From: G965233625 sp965233625
GTDB lineage: Bacteria > Planctomycetota > Planctomycetia > Pirellulales > Pirellulaceae
Reading direction: 5' to 3'
Assembly (NCBI GenBank): GCA_965233625.1
Contig: OZ247499.1
Span: forward strand, 744,001-808,000
DNA: 64,000 nt
The notes under the pieces are model-generated. The model ran no database searches. It was not told the DNA's origin and saw nothing but the letters and a program-made list of their open reading frames with translations. Both the position numbers and the translations under genes were made by a program. Shown here in pieces: positions 35,580 through 43,857 of the stretch. Numbering within the stretch: position 1 is the stretch's first letter; every line of letters begins with the position of its first letter.

Positions 35580-37832
35580 ATGGGCAAGACATTTATGCAA
35601 GAAAGCGGGGCGTTTGACGATCTACTCGACCAGTGGGAAACGCTGTGCCACGCAACAGCAACAGCCAACCTGGAGGAGTTTATCGCAGCAAACGTGAAAA
35701 ACCTCACCAACCATCAGATCATGCAGTTCCGCCAACAGGCAGCAGTCCTTGCCCGCGCGAACGAACGGCTTGCCGCCATGGACGACACGGGCGGCGACTT
35801 GACGGACACATCAGCACCCTCGCCCGCGTCACAATCCACTGCAGCGCTTCAACCAGGCGGCGAGCCGGTCGCAAGTTACAAACTGGTCGAGCCACTCGGC
35901 AAAGGCGGGTTCGGCGAAGTCTGGAAGGCCGAGGGACCAGGGGGCTTTCCCGTTGCGCTCAAGTTCGTGCAACTCACAGGTCGCGGGGGCGAGATCGAGC
36001 TGCGATCACTCGAGGTTATACGCGACGTGCGGCATCCGCATCTGCTGAGCGTCTTTGGCACCTGGCAGACGGGGGATCGTCTGGTGATTGCGGCGGAACT
36101 TGCGGATTGCACGTTGCAGGACCGATACGAAGAGTGCCTGCACGAGAACGGTCGCGGCATTCCCCGCGTCGAACTGTTGGGATACATGTCCGAAGCCGCT
36201 AAGGGAATCGACTTTCTCAACAATCCACCGACCGTTGACAGGCCGAAAATCCAGCACCGCGACATCAAGCCGCAGAATCTACTGCTCTCGGGCGGCAGCG
36301 TGAAAGTAGGTGACTTCGGACTTGCCCGGAATCTCCAGTCCGACGTTACGGGCCACACTGGGAGCCTGACTGTGGCTTACGCCGCCCCGGAGTTTCTCAA
36401 GGGACAAACAACAACCTGGTCCGATCAGTTCTCGTTGGCCGCAACTTACTGTTACCTGGCAGGCGGCCAACTACCATTCGGTTCGACTTTGCAGGAAATC
36501 GTCCAAGGGCACGGCAGCGGTAAGCCTGACCTCTCAATGCTGGACACGCGGGACCAGGATACTGTCGCCAGGGCGCTTTCAATCGAACCGGCCAGTCGCT
36601 GGAATTCTTGTGCAGAGTTTGTTGACTCCATGCGCTCGGCGACAAACACCACCGCTACACCACCACCCGGCTCACTGGATACGACCAAGCCCGGACCTCG
36701 GCTGCCGCGAAAGGGACCGTGGGTGCGGAGGTCACTGCGGTTTGCAATCGCCGCGGCCCTTATGCTACTCGTCGTCACGATTGGTTGTTTGGCGATGTAC
36801 TACGGTGCAGGAGCCATCGCCGGCGCATTGAACGGTGCTTCGTACAAGCGGGGCTATGGCGATACGGTAGTCACGTACAGCGACCGCAGCTACAAGGGAG
36901 CAAAATGGGAAAAGGTCACCGACAAGGTGATCGCGAGAAATGGCGAGTGGGGAGATGACTGGAAAGCAGTAACGGGCTGGGACGAAAACTGCATCTGGCT
37001 CCTCGACTTGCAAGGGCGAGTTTATCAGTCCCGGAATGGACAATGGACATTTCACGCTGACTTGCCTGACCGTACGTACAACGCAATGCGACTGATCAAC
37101 GCAGACAATGTGCTGTGCGCATCTGTGTATTCGGATGGAGTATTCCGTGTCTCTGCCGAAGGCGCGAGCAAAATCTCAGGGAGTGTTGAGATTCGTGAGT
37201 TTGCTGTCATTTCAGATAAATTGCAGTATTTGCTGGGTGGCGTAGATGCTTTCCCCGACGTGGCAAAGGTCACCGATAACAACGTTGTCGTGCTCCGGGA
37301 AAACCACGCGGAGAGATTCCTGCACGACGTTAACGGAGCTCCGCTGGAACGCTATAACATCGGCTCAATCCGGCACGCAAAAACGCTTAAAGCCGGTGAC
37401 TGCGGCGGGTTGCTACGCGAGCACAAGCTGGTTCGCTTCCGGGAAGGACTATGGTACGAGGCTGGCGATGTCGAGGGAGTTGGTGATCGTTGGATTCGTG
37501 ACGTCTGGTATGGCCCTGATCTTTTGTTTGCAATCTTAGTGGGCCAGGAAGGCTGTGTGATTCTCAAGGAGCGAGAAAAGCCCTCGCTCGATCAGACAAT
37601 CAAACAGGCCGATGCCGCAACTTCCCTCGACTTGATCGCGGTCTGGGGCAGTACTCCCCAGTCATTCTTCGTGATGGACCGCAGTGGAACCGTGTGGCGG
37701 CGGCAGGACTCAACGTGGCGGATCGTTGTTCCGGGCATGTACGACAATAAAGTCGAGTTTGTTGATGCATGGGTCAGCCCCAAGGGTACGGTCTTCGCCG
37801 TGTCCAAAGACGCGGTCTACCGGCTGAAGTAG
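35580..37832 (+). CDS. Transmembrane Ser/Thr protein kinase (PknB-like)
   Basis: The 750-residue protein has a ~95-residue N-terminal region, a Hanks kinase domain (residues 100-355), one transmembrane helix (about 390-412, FAIAAALMLLVVTIGCLAMYY) and a ~340-residue extracytoplasmic region with beta-rich repeats. Kinase motifs are intact: GKGGFGEVWKAEG P-loop, VALKFV lysine, HRDIKPQNLL with the catalytic Asp, DFGLA, and APEFLKG in place of APE. A convergent ECF sigma factor lies just after it, a planctomycete pairing suggesting signal relay from outside the cell to transcription. The ligand is unknown. Confidence 0.93.
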   Translation: MGKTFMQESGAFDDLLDQWETLCHATATANLEEFIAANVKNLTNHQIMQFRQQAAVLARANERLAAMDDTGGDLTDTSAPSPASQSTAALQPGGEPVASYKLVEPLGKGGFGEVWKAEGPGGFPVALKFVQLTGRGGEIELRSLEVIRDVRHPHLLSVFGTWQTGDRLVIAAELADCTLQDRYEECLHENGRGIPRVELLGYMSEAAKGIDFLNNPPTVDRPKIQHRDIKPQNLLLSGGSVKVGDFGLARNLQSDVTGHTGSLTVAYAAPEFLKGQTTTWSDQFSLAATYCYLAGGQLPFGSTLQEIVQGHGSGKPDLSMLDTRDQDTVARALSIEPASRWNSCAEFVDSMRSATNTTATPPPGSLDTTKPGPRLPRKGPWVRRSLRFAIAAALMLLVVTIGCLAMYYGAGAIAGALNGASYKRGYGDTVVTYSDRSYKGAKWEKVTDKVIARNGEWGDDWKAVTGWDENCIWLLDLQGRVYQSRNGQWTFHADLPDRTYNAMRLINADNVLCASVYSDGVFRVSAEGASKISGSVEIREFAVISDKLQYLLGGVDAFPDVAKVTDNNVVVLRENHAERFLHDVNGAPLERYNIGSIRHAKTLKAGDCGGLLREHKLVRFREGLWYEAGDVEGVGDRWIRDVWYGPDLLFAILVGQEGCVILKEREKPSLDQTIKQADAATSLDLIAVWGSTPQSFFVMDRSGTVWRRQDSTWRIVVPGMYDNKVEFVDAWVSPKGTVFAVSKDAVYRLK

Positions 37833-37843
37833 CTACCCGATGT

Positions 37844-38452
37844 TCAATCCCCTGAACTGATCAGCTCCTCCAGGCGGATTTTAGCATCGCGCCATCGGCG
37901 CTTGACGGTCTTGCTCGAAACATTCAGTTCACTGGCGACCTCGTCGTGCGTCATGCTCAGATAGAATCGCTTCTCGAAAACTTCGCGCAGCTCCTCCGGC
38001 AACCTGCCAACCAGGTCGTGAACAAGGGCGTTCTCTGCTGGATCGTCGATCCGGCCATCCCTCTCCTCAAAAAGAGGCGCGGCATCAGAGTTCCCGGCGT
38101 TTCCGACATCAGATGCGTGATGTTTCCCGTCTCCCAGCGGGCCTTGATGATGTCTCCAAAGGTCAATCAGCTCACGTCGGATTTGCGTTGCCGCCAGACC
38201 GACGAATCTACGAGTATCTTCGGGGCTGACGCTTTCCAATGCCCGGTGTAATCGCACCAACGCGTTCTGCAAAACATCGTCGGTCTCGTTCCACCGCCGG
38301 ACAGCTGGATTCTCACGGAGCATAGTACGTGCTAGCCGTCGCAGCCGGTTCATCGAGTGCTGAATCAATTCTTCTTTTGCTGAATCGTCACCTGCAACAA
38401 GGCGATCAAGTAAACCCTGAATGATGGTGGTATTGCCAGGTTGTTCGCCCAC
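37844..38452 (-). CDS. ECF sigma factor
   Basis: The 202-residue protein has region 2 (LARTMLRENPAVRRWNETDDVLQNALVRLHRAL, WNETDDVLQ being the -10 recognition/core contact segment) and region 4 HTH (MTHDEVASELNVSSKTVKRRWRDAKIRL). The linker of about 50 residues between them is long and charged. It belongs to the planctomycete-type ECF proteins that are often encoded beside Ser/Thr kinases, as here. No anti-sigma gene is adjacent, so phosphorylation by the kinase could be the control, an inference. Its stop is 11 bases from the kinase stop, convergent. Confidence 0.92.
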   Translation of the reverse strand: MGEQPGNTTIIQGLLDRLVAGDDSAKEELIQHSMNRLRRLARTMLRENPAVRRWNETDDVLQNALVRLHRALESVSPEDTRRFVGLAATQIRRELIDLWRHHQGPLGDGKHHASDVGNAGNSDAAPLFEERDGRIDDPAENALVHDLVGRLPEELREVFEKRFYLSMTHDEVASELNVSSKTVKRRWRDAKIRLEELISSGD

Positions 38453-38486
38453 TTCGTCCCCCTTGAGCCAATCTGCTTCCGGCTTG

Positions 38487-38711
38487 TTAAGTTAACTCCA
38501 CATCGGGCATCAGCGCGGAAGGCTGTTCCCCCAGCGCGATTGCGAGCTTTTCGATTGTCTCTAACCGCACAGATCGCTGCCCTCGTTCGATAAGCGATAT
38601 ATGGGTTCGATGCAGGTCCGCAGCGTCGGCGAGGGCCTCCTGGGAAAGTCCGCACGTCTCGCGCAAATCTCTTATGCGGTCACCGAAGCGTATGGAATAA
38701 ACGGATGCCAT
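38487..38711 (-). CDS. XRE-family HTH regulator
   Basis: Start ATG 38711 gives 74 residues: MASVYSIRFGDRIRDLRETCGLSQEALADAADLH, then RTHISLIERGQRSVRLETIEKLAIALG, the standard Cro/C1 five-helix HTH with recognition helix RTHISLIERG. It is preceded on the same strand by open sequence of low quality, so the longer frame is rejected. It lies 35 bases upstream of the ECF gene and may repress it or the island genes. Confidence 0.85.
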   Translation of the reverse strand: MASVYSIRFGDRIRDLRETCGLSQEALADAADLHRTHISLIERGQRSVRLETIEKLAIALGEQPSALMPDVELT

Positions 38712-38827
38712 GTTGAAAAAGCATCCAGTTCCGCAGACAATAAGACAACAGACAAAGCGCAACAACCGAAGACACCGTTGCCGGTCTGTTCTGATAGGGC
38801 ATTGGGAAAACGGCGACGGGTTGCCAG

Positions 38828-38956
38828 ATGTTTCAAGACTACTACGCAATCCTCGGTGTGGACCACGATGCACCCATCGGCGATATCAAATGGGCCTATC
38901 GCAGCGCAGCTTTGAAAGCTCACCCCGGCCTCGGCGGGTCGGAAAGGCAAATGAAG
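38828..38956 (+). pseudogene. Truncated J-domain gene
   Basis: Residues 1-43 read as a J-domain: MFQDYYAILGVDHDAPIGDIKW, then AYRSAALKAHPG. The HPD tripeptide is HPG, and the reading frame then enters the end of an IS21-like relic at 38957 and stops at 39016. Helix III and the rest of the gene are gone from this locus. It is therefore a broken gene, cut by the insertion and later deletion. Confidence 0.68.
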
Positions 38957-39560
38957 TGTAAACGCCAGTCGGATAGTGCAGCGTCTGGCGGGCGAATAGT
39001 GCAGCGCCCGGGATAGAAGGTGGCCAACGTAATCCAAAAACAGAGAAGGCGTCAAGCTGCCGTCCCTGCGATGTGCGGTTTTTCTGTTCCCGCACTTCCC
39101 GGCAAGATCACGTTCTCACGCTCCTTAAGGAACACGCCGCGCATCAGCTCCGAGATCAGCACCCGGTTGAGCGAGGGCTGGGCTGCGAAGTCGAAGTCCT
39201 CCAGCGTTTTCATATTCGGGAAGCAGACCGCTTTCAGCCGTCGCTCCATCGCACGCTTTTCGCGGTCGAGCAGCTCCAGTTCACAGAGCTGAAGCAGGAA
39301 CCTCAGATGATCGACATTCTCTTTAGCTCTTTAGCGCTTTAGACCGCCGCCTTCTCGCACTCGGCTTGAATTGTGGGCAGACGCAGGCTCTTGAGATGGT
39401 GCTTGAGCAGAAGCACGCTCTTGGTTTCGGTCTTCTTCATGCCTCTCCCGTGGTGAGGGACCTGTAAAGATGCAGATCGGGCTGCGGAACATGCACCTCG
39501 GCCACGCCAGCAAGGCGGTGGAGGTCGTGCACCTCCAACCCGTATCATGCGACTCTCAAC
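38957..39560 (-). mobile_element. Degraded IS21-family relic
   Basis: The outer end begins TGTAAACGCC at 38957 followed by two copies of (G)GATAGTGCAGCG/GAATAGTGCAGCG, like the repeated ends of IS21 elements. Inward on the minus strand are istB remains and, above it, a piece resembling the C-terminus of IstA whose stop overlaps the IstB ATG (GGCATGA at 39438-39444). The rest of istA and the other end are not recognised, so the element is incomplete. Confidence 0.62.
39052..39440 (-). pseudogene. istB pseudogene (IS21 ATP-binding helper)
   Basis: ATG 39440 opens KKTETKSVLLLKHHLKSLRL, the IstB N-terminus, then meets stops near AECEKAAV. In another frame homology resumes as ENVDHLRFLLQLCELELLDREK and ERRLKAVCFPNMKTLEDFDF, followed by SLNRVLISELMRG and ENVILPGSAGTEKPHIA, the degenerate Walker A (GNPGTGKTHLA in live IstB). 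The last half is missing. At least one frameshift and one nonsense change are required, so it is non-functional. Confidence 0.72.
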
Positions 39561-39832
39561 AAGATCAAATTCGTAACCACACTACCACTCAAGCGGCCCT
39601 TTCCTTGGATCGTGCGGGACGTACCACTGGTCACTCCCGATCAAAGACTGTGACGTCCTCGCCAACCTTCCTTTTGGCAAACCGAGATTCCAGCTTTGTA
39701 GTCGGAAAGGAACGGAGCAGGCGCAGTTTCGCTAGTCATGTCTAAAATCTAAGCCGATGAGAAAACGCCGGGCCGGTCGCGTCGCGAGAATTGGCGAAGG
39801 GCGTCTCTAAGAGTTTTAACCGTTGCCAATTT
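39561..39832. other. Intergenic 272 bp
   Basis: No gene, tRNA or clear terminator is seen between the IS21 relic and the reverse transcriptase stop. The sequence may be remaining istA debris, but I could not align it with confidence. Confidence 0.4.
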
Positions 39833-41143
39833 TTAGAACGGTGTATTGTAGAGCTTCGCGACCGACTTCCTCCAGACAGCATGAAAGTGCTGCCAGTATT
39901 CCAGCCAATCCCGCTGGCGACCAAGTTTAATACCTCCAACGGTCCTGCTCGCAACCCCGATATCCTTAAGACGTTCTACGATCGCACGGACTACACCGCG
40001 TGCATGGCGTTTTGAATAAGCCGGTGCCTGCGCCTTCAACCACTGATACACGTCGCAAGCAGCGTCCTCTGCTGCAAACGGCGATCCGCTGTGTTCTATA
40101 AGCCCATATCGAAATTTGCGTAACGAGGCAGTGCCAATAGTCACATCAAATTTGTCATTGACGAGTCCACAATCGAACCCAAGCATGGTGATACGGTCAC
40201 CGCACCTTAGATCAGCAAAGTCAGGGTGAACGCTTATTTTGCGGGACATGCCAGTTGACCTTAATAGATGGTCTAGATTCCTCAAGCTCTTTTTTGCTTC
40301 TCGCTCATTCCGTGCAGGAATTAGGATATCATCCGCAAACCGCAACAGCTGCAAATTCGGGTACCGTTTTTGCCAGGCTAAGTCGAGTTTATGGTGCAGA
40401 AATAGATTCAGGCACAACGGTGAAATCGAGCTTCCCTGCAGAAGCCCCTTCCTACTCCGTTTCACACCCAAGCATTTCGCCAAAAGGTCGTGAAGGGCAT
40501 TGCTGGGAAGACGGTGCTTCAGAAGTTCCAGGACGGGCCGCAAGGGTACATTCTCAAACGCATTTGCAATGTCCGCTTTGCACCACACAAGACGGTTCTC
40601 CGCGCGGGCGATCTCAATCGCGCGTAAGAGCATATGCGATCTGTCCCGGCCCGGACGGTAGCCGAAGGAATTGGGACCGAAGATCGGGTCTATAACAGGC
40701 TCCAAAACCTGCTTTATGCCGCGACAGACGATTCTGCCATGCAGATTCTGAATAGCGATAGTCCGAAAGCCATCACCAGAAGATTTCGGGATTACCGTAT
40801 GACAAACTTCGCCTGGCTTATACGACTGGTCCTTTAAGGCGTCTCGTAGAGAACGGCAGTACGTCCAACGGTCTGACTCATTCGACAGTTCGGATATCGT
40901 CATCCCATCCGGGCCTGGTGCATTGCCTCCCTTCAACGCCATGTGGTTTAGTGCACTATAAAGATTCCGTTCATCGGCGATCATTTTCAAAGCATTGTTA
41001 GCATAGACTTCGAGCCCCTCAGCACCTGTCCGTATCGCCTCTTCCGCGACGGGATGTAATCGAACTGAGTAGTCATGCCAATCGCCGCGGTGTCTCCATA
41101 GAATTCGTAGTAATTTGTCTAATTTGGTCGGTAACTTATACAA
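39833..41143 (-). CDS. Stand-alone reverse transcriptase, non-retron/non-DGR type
   Basis: TTG 41143 with CCTGGAG seven bases before gives 436 residues; longer frames run into the structured RNA. RT blocks are intact: APGPDGMTISEL, FRTIAIQNLHGRIVCRGIKQVLEP, FGPNSFGYRPGRDRSH, VWCKADIANAFENVPL (first Asp), GLLQGSSISPLCLNLFLH, and LRFADDILIPARN with the catalytic Asp pair. QGxxxSP rules out the SQ signature of diversity-generating RTs. No maturase X domain of group II type, HNH domain or intron domain V is nearby, so it is not a group II intron ORF. Upstream lies a chain of hairpins. This fits retron or defence-associated RT organisation, an inference. Confidence 0.82.
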   Translation of the reverse strand: MYKLPTKLDKLLRILWRHRGDWHDYSVRLHPVAEEAIRTGAEGLEVYANNALKMIADERNLYSALNHMALKGGNAPGPDGMTISELSNESDRWTYCRSLRDALKDQSYKPGEVCHTVIPKSSGDGFRTIAIQNLHGRIVCRGIKQVLEPVIDPIFGPNSFGYRPGRDRSHMLLRAIEIARAENRLVWCKADIANAFENVPLRPVLELLKHRLPSNALHDLLAKCLGVKRSRKGLLQGSSISPLCLNLFLHHKLDLAWQKRYPNLQLLRFADDILIPARNEREAKKSLRNLDHLLRSTGMSRKISVHPDFADLRCGDRITMLGFDCGLVNDKFDVTIGTASLRKFRYGLIEHSGSPFAAEDAACDVYQWLKAQAPAYSKRHARGVVRAIVERLKDIGVASRTVGGIKLGRQRDWLEYWQHFHAVWRKSVAKLYNTPF

Positions 41144-41185
41144 GAGCAAACTCCAGGAATGGGTGGAGTTGCGAGGAAGGTAAAA

Positions 41186-41560
41186 GCGGAACGCTCCGGC
41201 AAATCCAGAGCGTTCCGCAATGATGAGGCTTAGAGATGCAGAAATCTGCGATACTGTCTTGTGGCGGAGCCACAAGCAGAAGGCATATTATTCACCCGAA
41301 GGCCGCCTCGCAACATTAACACCTGTGTTGCAGGTGCTCCACCAGAGTTTAGTGACGACTCATAACAGTCGCCTAATGCAGCCACATGGACTGTGTGGTG
41401 GTGGCGGGCCAATAAATGTACCTGTTCTTCGAGAAGAACATGGCTGCCACTGCTTGAGTGCTTAGGGCGGTACCTGAAACACTTCCCCTGGTTTATTTCG
41501 CTCCCGGGGCCGGGGCGGGACGTAACACACTTCTGGTTACGTCCGAAGCGGCTGCATCGA
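41186..41560 (-). ncRNA. Candidate structured RNA upstream of the reverse transcriptase
   Basis: Five strong hairpins occur in under 400 bases with no convincing ORF: 41186-41218 (11 bp, followed by TTTTA on the minus strand, terminator-like), 41258-41276 (CTTGTGGC/GCCACAAG), 41320-41336 (CACCTG/CAGGTG), 41401-41450 (outer GTGGC/GCCAC with inner TGTTCTTC/GAAGAACA at 41423-41440), and 41518-41544 (GGACGTAAC/GTTACGTCC). The terminator-like stem lies about 43 bases before the RT start. This arrangement resembles the template RNA plus RT loci of retrons and some defence RTs. Confidence 0.45.
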
Positions 41561-41660
41561 AATGAGACAACCGATGTGATGATGTTACCCCCCAAAAGGT
41601 TAAAGTCAAGTCGATAGCCTGTTTTACCTCCGGCGATCAAATACAAAAGCAATTCACGTC

Positions 41661-42400
41661 GTGGTTGAGATTCATGTATTCGCCGCTAATGCCGTTTATT
41701 GACGAAGCACATTTTCATTGGTGATGGCGTCCAGCATCTCCGCTTTGAATGGCGACAGGGCAACAACTCATCTGACATATCAGCTCAATACTCTGTTACA
41801 CCGTGTGGACCTTCCGTTTGACAACGCGCCACAACCGTGAAGCCGACCAATTTTCTAAGGTGCGGGCTAAGTGGCTTTGGGCGAGTGATCTTCCTGCCAA
41901 CCTAAACATGATCGTTTCCGTCTGATTCTCTTGTTTGCTTTCTGACGAAAAAGTTTGCCCCCGATCTACTGCACGGGTGGATGTCCGGCTGCGGTTCTTG
42001 ATTTGTCCATCTTAAAAAACACTTTTTGTAGAAGGGAATAAAAATTCCCCTAACCGTTTTTTGTATGTTCTATTTCTGATACAACATTAGATGCCACGTG
42101 AGGTTGGCAACATTATCGCATTCACGAGCTCCACATTGCCTAATCCGAAATAGGAGAATCGCTGGTGAATTCGACCGTCAGGTACCACATCCCATTTCAA
42201 TGTCAGTGTGGAAGAATACGACCGCATCTGGTGCAGCGCCGTGTGCTGCTGACAGATCGTCGTGAACCGCCAGCGAAGCCACGAAGGACATCATGCTTGC
42301 CCCCGTCAGTAACAAAGCCAACAAACTGGGAAATTACACGAAACAGTGAGTGGGTTCGCGGGCACAGTTAGTTAGAAGAAACTTACAAGGAGAATCGAAG
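41661..42400. other. AT-rich intergenic region
   Basis: No ORF is supported. From about 41,930 to 42,110 the sequence is AT-rich, with the hairpin GGGAAT-AAAA-ATTCCC near 42,034-42,050 followed downstream by a T tract, and a degenerate copy (AAAACACTTTTTG, near 42,015) of the AAAAGTACTTTT motif found at 43.8 and 62.6 kb. This is a plausible promoter and operator zone for the divergent reverse-transcriptase RNA and the 42.4 kb gene. Confidence 0.4.
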
Positions 42401-43006
42401 ATGTTAAGCGAAAAGGAATACCAGGAGCGTACCCGGACCCGGGTGATTCAGTTGATCGAGACCGATGCAATTCGATACTTTCTAGAGTCAGTCGCACGGA
42501 GCGATCTCTTCCACACTCGCAAAGTCATCACAAATCCCATAACACTTGAGGACGCCCTAACCTTTGAGGCGGTGGTCGATCTCGACGAACTTGCGCCGTT
42601 TCCGCTGAGGATGGAATACCGGCACCGGGAGTCTTGTATGCCTGAACTTGGTGTCAGGAGGTTGTTGAACCAGCACCCAGATACGGAAATCGCTAAAGTC
42701 GCCCGCACTCCACGCACGTGGCAAAACTCAGGTGAGCATGATCGCGGCGTGTCGCTCGTCGTACCTTGGGGCGAGGAAATGGTAATCCTTCACGACTGCC
42801 CCTTCTTCACAAAGAGTATTCCGCTTGACCGATTGAAGACTAGCGATGACTCTGAGGTCGTCATGCACTATTACAAGCCATTCATTTCGGAGCTTGCGGA
42901 GCGTTGGCGTGGCTATATCGCCAGCGAAGAACAGATTATCGAGCTTGAGGAGGGAGAGTGGTGGCCGGCACGCTGGGAGGATTTTGAACCTTCGCTGTTT
43001 GAGTAG
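42401..43006 (+). CDS. Hypothetical protein, 201 residues
   Basis: ATG 42401 is preceded by GGAG nine bases upstream (ACAAGGAGAATCGAAG). The acidic product starts MLSEKEYQERTRTRVIQLIETD and has no transmembrane segment. It contains MEYRHRESCMPELGVRRLLNQHP and many Trp in the C-terminal third (ERWRGYIAS, EEGEWWPARWEDFEPS). No family recognised. It lies between the reverse-transcriptase locus and the PolB gene set, and its promoter region holds a degenerate copy of the shared palindromic motif. Confidence 0.65.
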   Translation: MLSEKEYQERTRTRVIQLIETDAIRYFLESVARSDLFHTRKVITNPITLEDALTFEAVVDLDELAPFPLRMEYRHRESCMPELGVRRLLNQHPDTEIAKVARTPRTWQNSGEHDRGVSLVVPWGEEMVILHDCPFFTKSIPLDRLKTSDDSEVVMHYYKPFISELAERWRGYIASEEQIIELEEGEWWPARWEDFEPSLFE

Positions 43007-43081
43007 CGGCGAACCTGCCGGTAAAACTCAGGCGTTAACACCATGAGTAGCGCAATCATAATCACTTATGACTTAAGCACT

Positions 43082-43738
43082 TCAGCGGCGATCCAGCAGT
43101 TCCGCTTCGGCAGCGTCCTGCAATCGGTACGCAGCCCGCAGCGTCTTCTTCAGTTCGTCGAGGACCTTGCTAGGCAGGCGGGAGGTAATATCCGTCTCCA
43201 CCGTCAACTCAATTCGACCCGTTTTCACGTTCCAGCCCAATCCTTCACCGAAACGGGTCAGCTTGATGCTGATGCGTACTATCTCGCTCAGTGCCTCGTC
43301 AATGTCTTCGGGCTTGTGCGGGTTACGCCCCAGTTTACGCCGCCGGCCGAATCGCAGGCGGATTTCCCGGTCCAGTTTGATCTTCGACCAGCGCAGACTG
43401 ATGGTTTTCTCCAGCAGTTTTCTTCTCGCCCGGCGGTCATGCACCGTCGCAAGTCTGTCAATGAGGCTAGTCCCCATGACAAAGCCGTGTTTGCGGCACA
43501 GTGTCTTCATTTTAGCCACGTTTTGTTCAGAAAAGCGGCTAGCGAACACACGGGCTTTTCGGAGTTTCTCGCTCGACTCACGGTAGGGAACTCGATCAGG
43601 ATTACTCCTGAGGCTTTCGCACCCCATTGCATAGTAAGCCTGCAAGCGTTCCAGCCCTGCCTCAACATCCTGCGACTTACTGACTGGAAAGTGAGGTTGC
43701 TCAGCCTTGGGAGACGGCACGCTCCTTTTTTTCGCCAT
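43082..43738 (-). CDS. Hypothetical basic protein, 218 residues
   Basis: Chosen over the overlapping + strand ORF (43043-43978) because its composition is natural, rich in Lys/Arg/Glu, and AAAGGG precedes ATG 43738. It begins MAKKRSVPSPKAEQPHFPVS and contains RRARRKLLEKTISLRWSKIKLDREIRLRFG and a C-terminal helical stretch (SKVLDELKKTLRAAYRLQD). The basic character suggests nucleic acid binding. It is transcribed divergently from the 43.86 kb gene across a 119 bp gap holding the palindrome AAAAGTACTTTT. Confidence 0.62.
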   Translation of the reverse strand: MAKKRSVPSPKAEQPHFPVSKSQDVEAGLERLQAYYAMGCESLRSNPDRVPYRESSEKLRKARVFASRFSEQNVAKMKTLCRKHGFVMGTSLIDRLATVHDRRARRKLLEKTISLRWSKIKLDREIRLRFGRRRKLGRNPHKPEDIDEALSEIVRISIKLTRFGEGLGWNVKTGRIELTVETDITSRLPSKVLDELKKTLRAAYRLQDAAEAELLDRR

Positions 43739-43802
43739 GCAAATGCCCTTTCTGTCCCGCTGCATCAATCACGTTTACTCGATGTTGCGGTGCATCATAA
43801 TT

Positions 43803-43819
43803 TAAAAAGTACTTTTGAA
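43803..43819. promoter_or_regulatory. Palindromic motif shared with 62.6 kb
   Basis: The 17-base sequence TAAAAAGTACTTTTGAA contains the perfect palindrome AAAAGTACTTTT and lies between two divergent genes (starts at 43738 and 43858). An identical 17-mer occurs at 62633-62649. It is a likely operator or promoter element of an island regulator. Confidence 0.5.
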
Positions 43820-43857
43820 AAGTCTGAAGCAACAATATTTTACACGGAGGAACCAGA

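Noticed and set aside
39833..41143. Reverse transcriptase as the DGR enzyme for the caspase-FGE gene
   Set aside because: The conserved block is QGSSISP, not the xGxxxSQ typical of DGR reverse transcriptases, and no template repeat resembling the variable region is near it.
39740..41660. Reverse transcriptase locus as a group II intron
   Set aside because: No GTGYG start, domain V or HNH/maturase domain is present; a clear domain V exists only at 58.8 kb.
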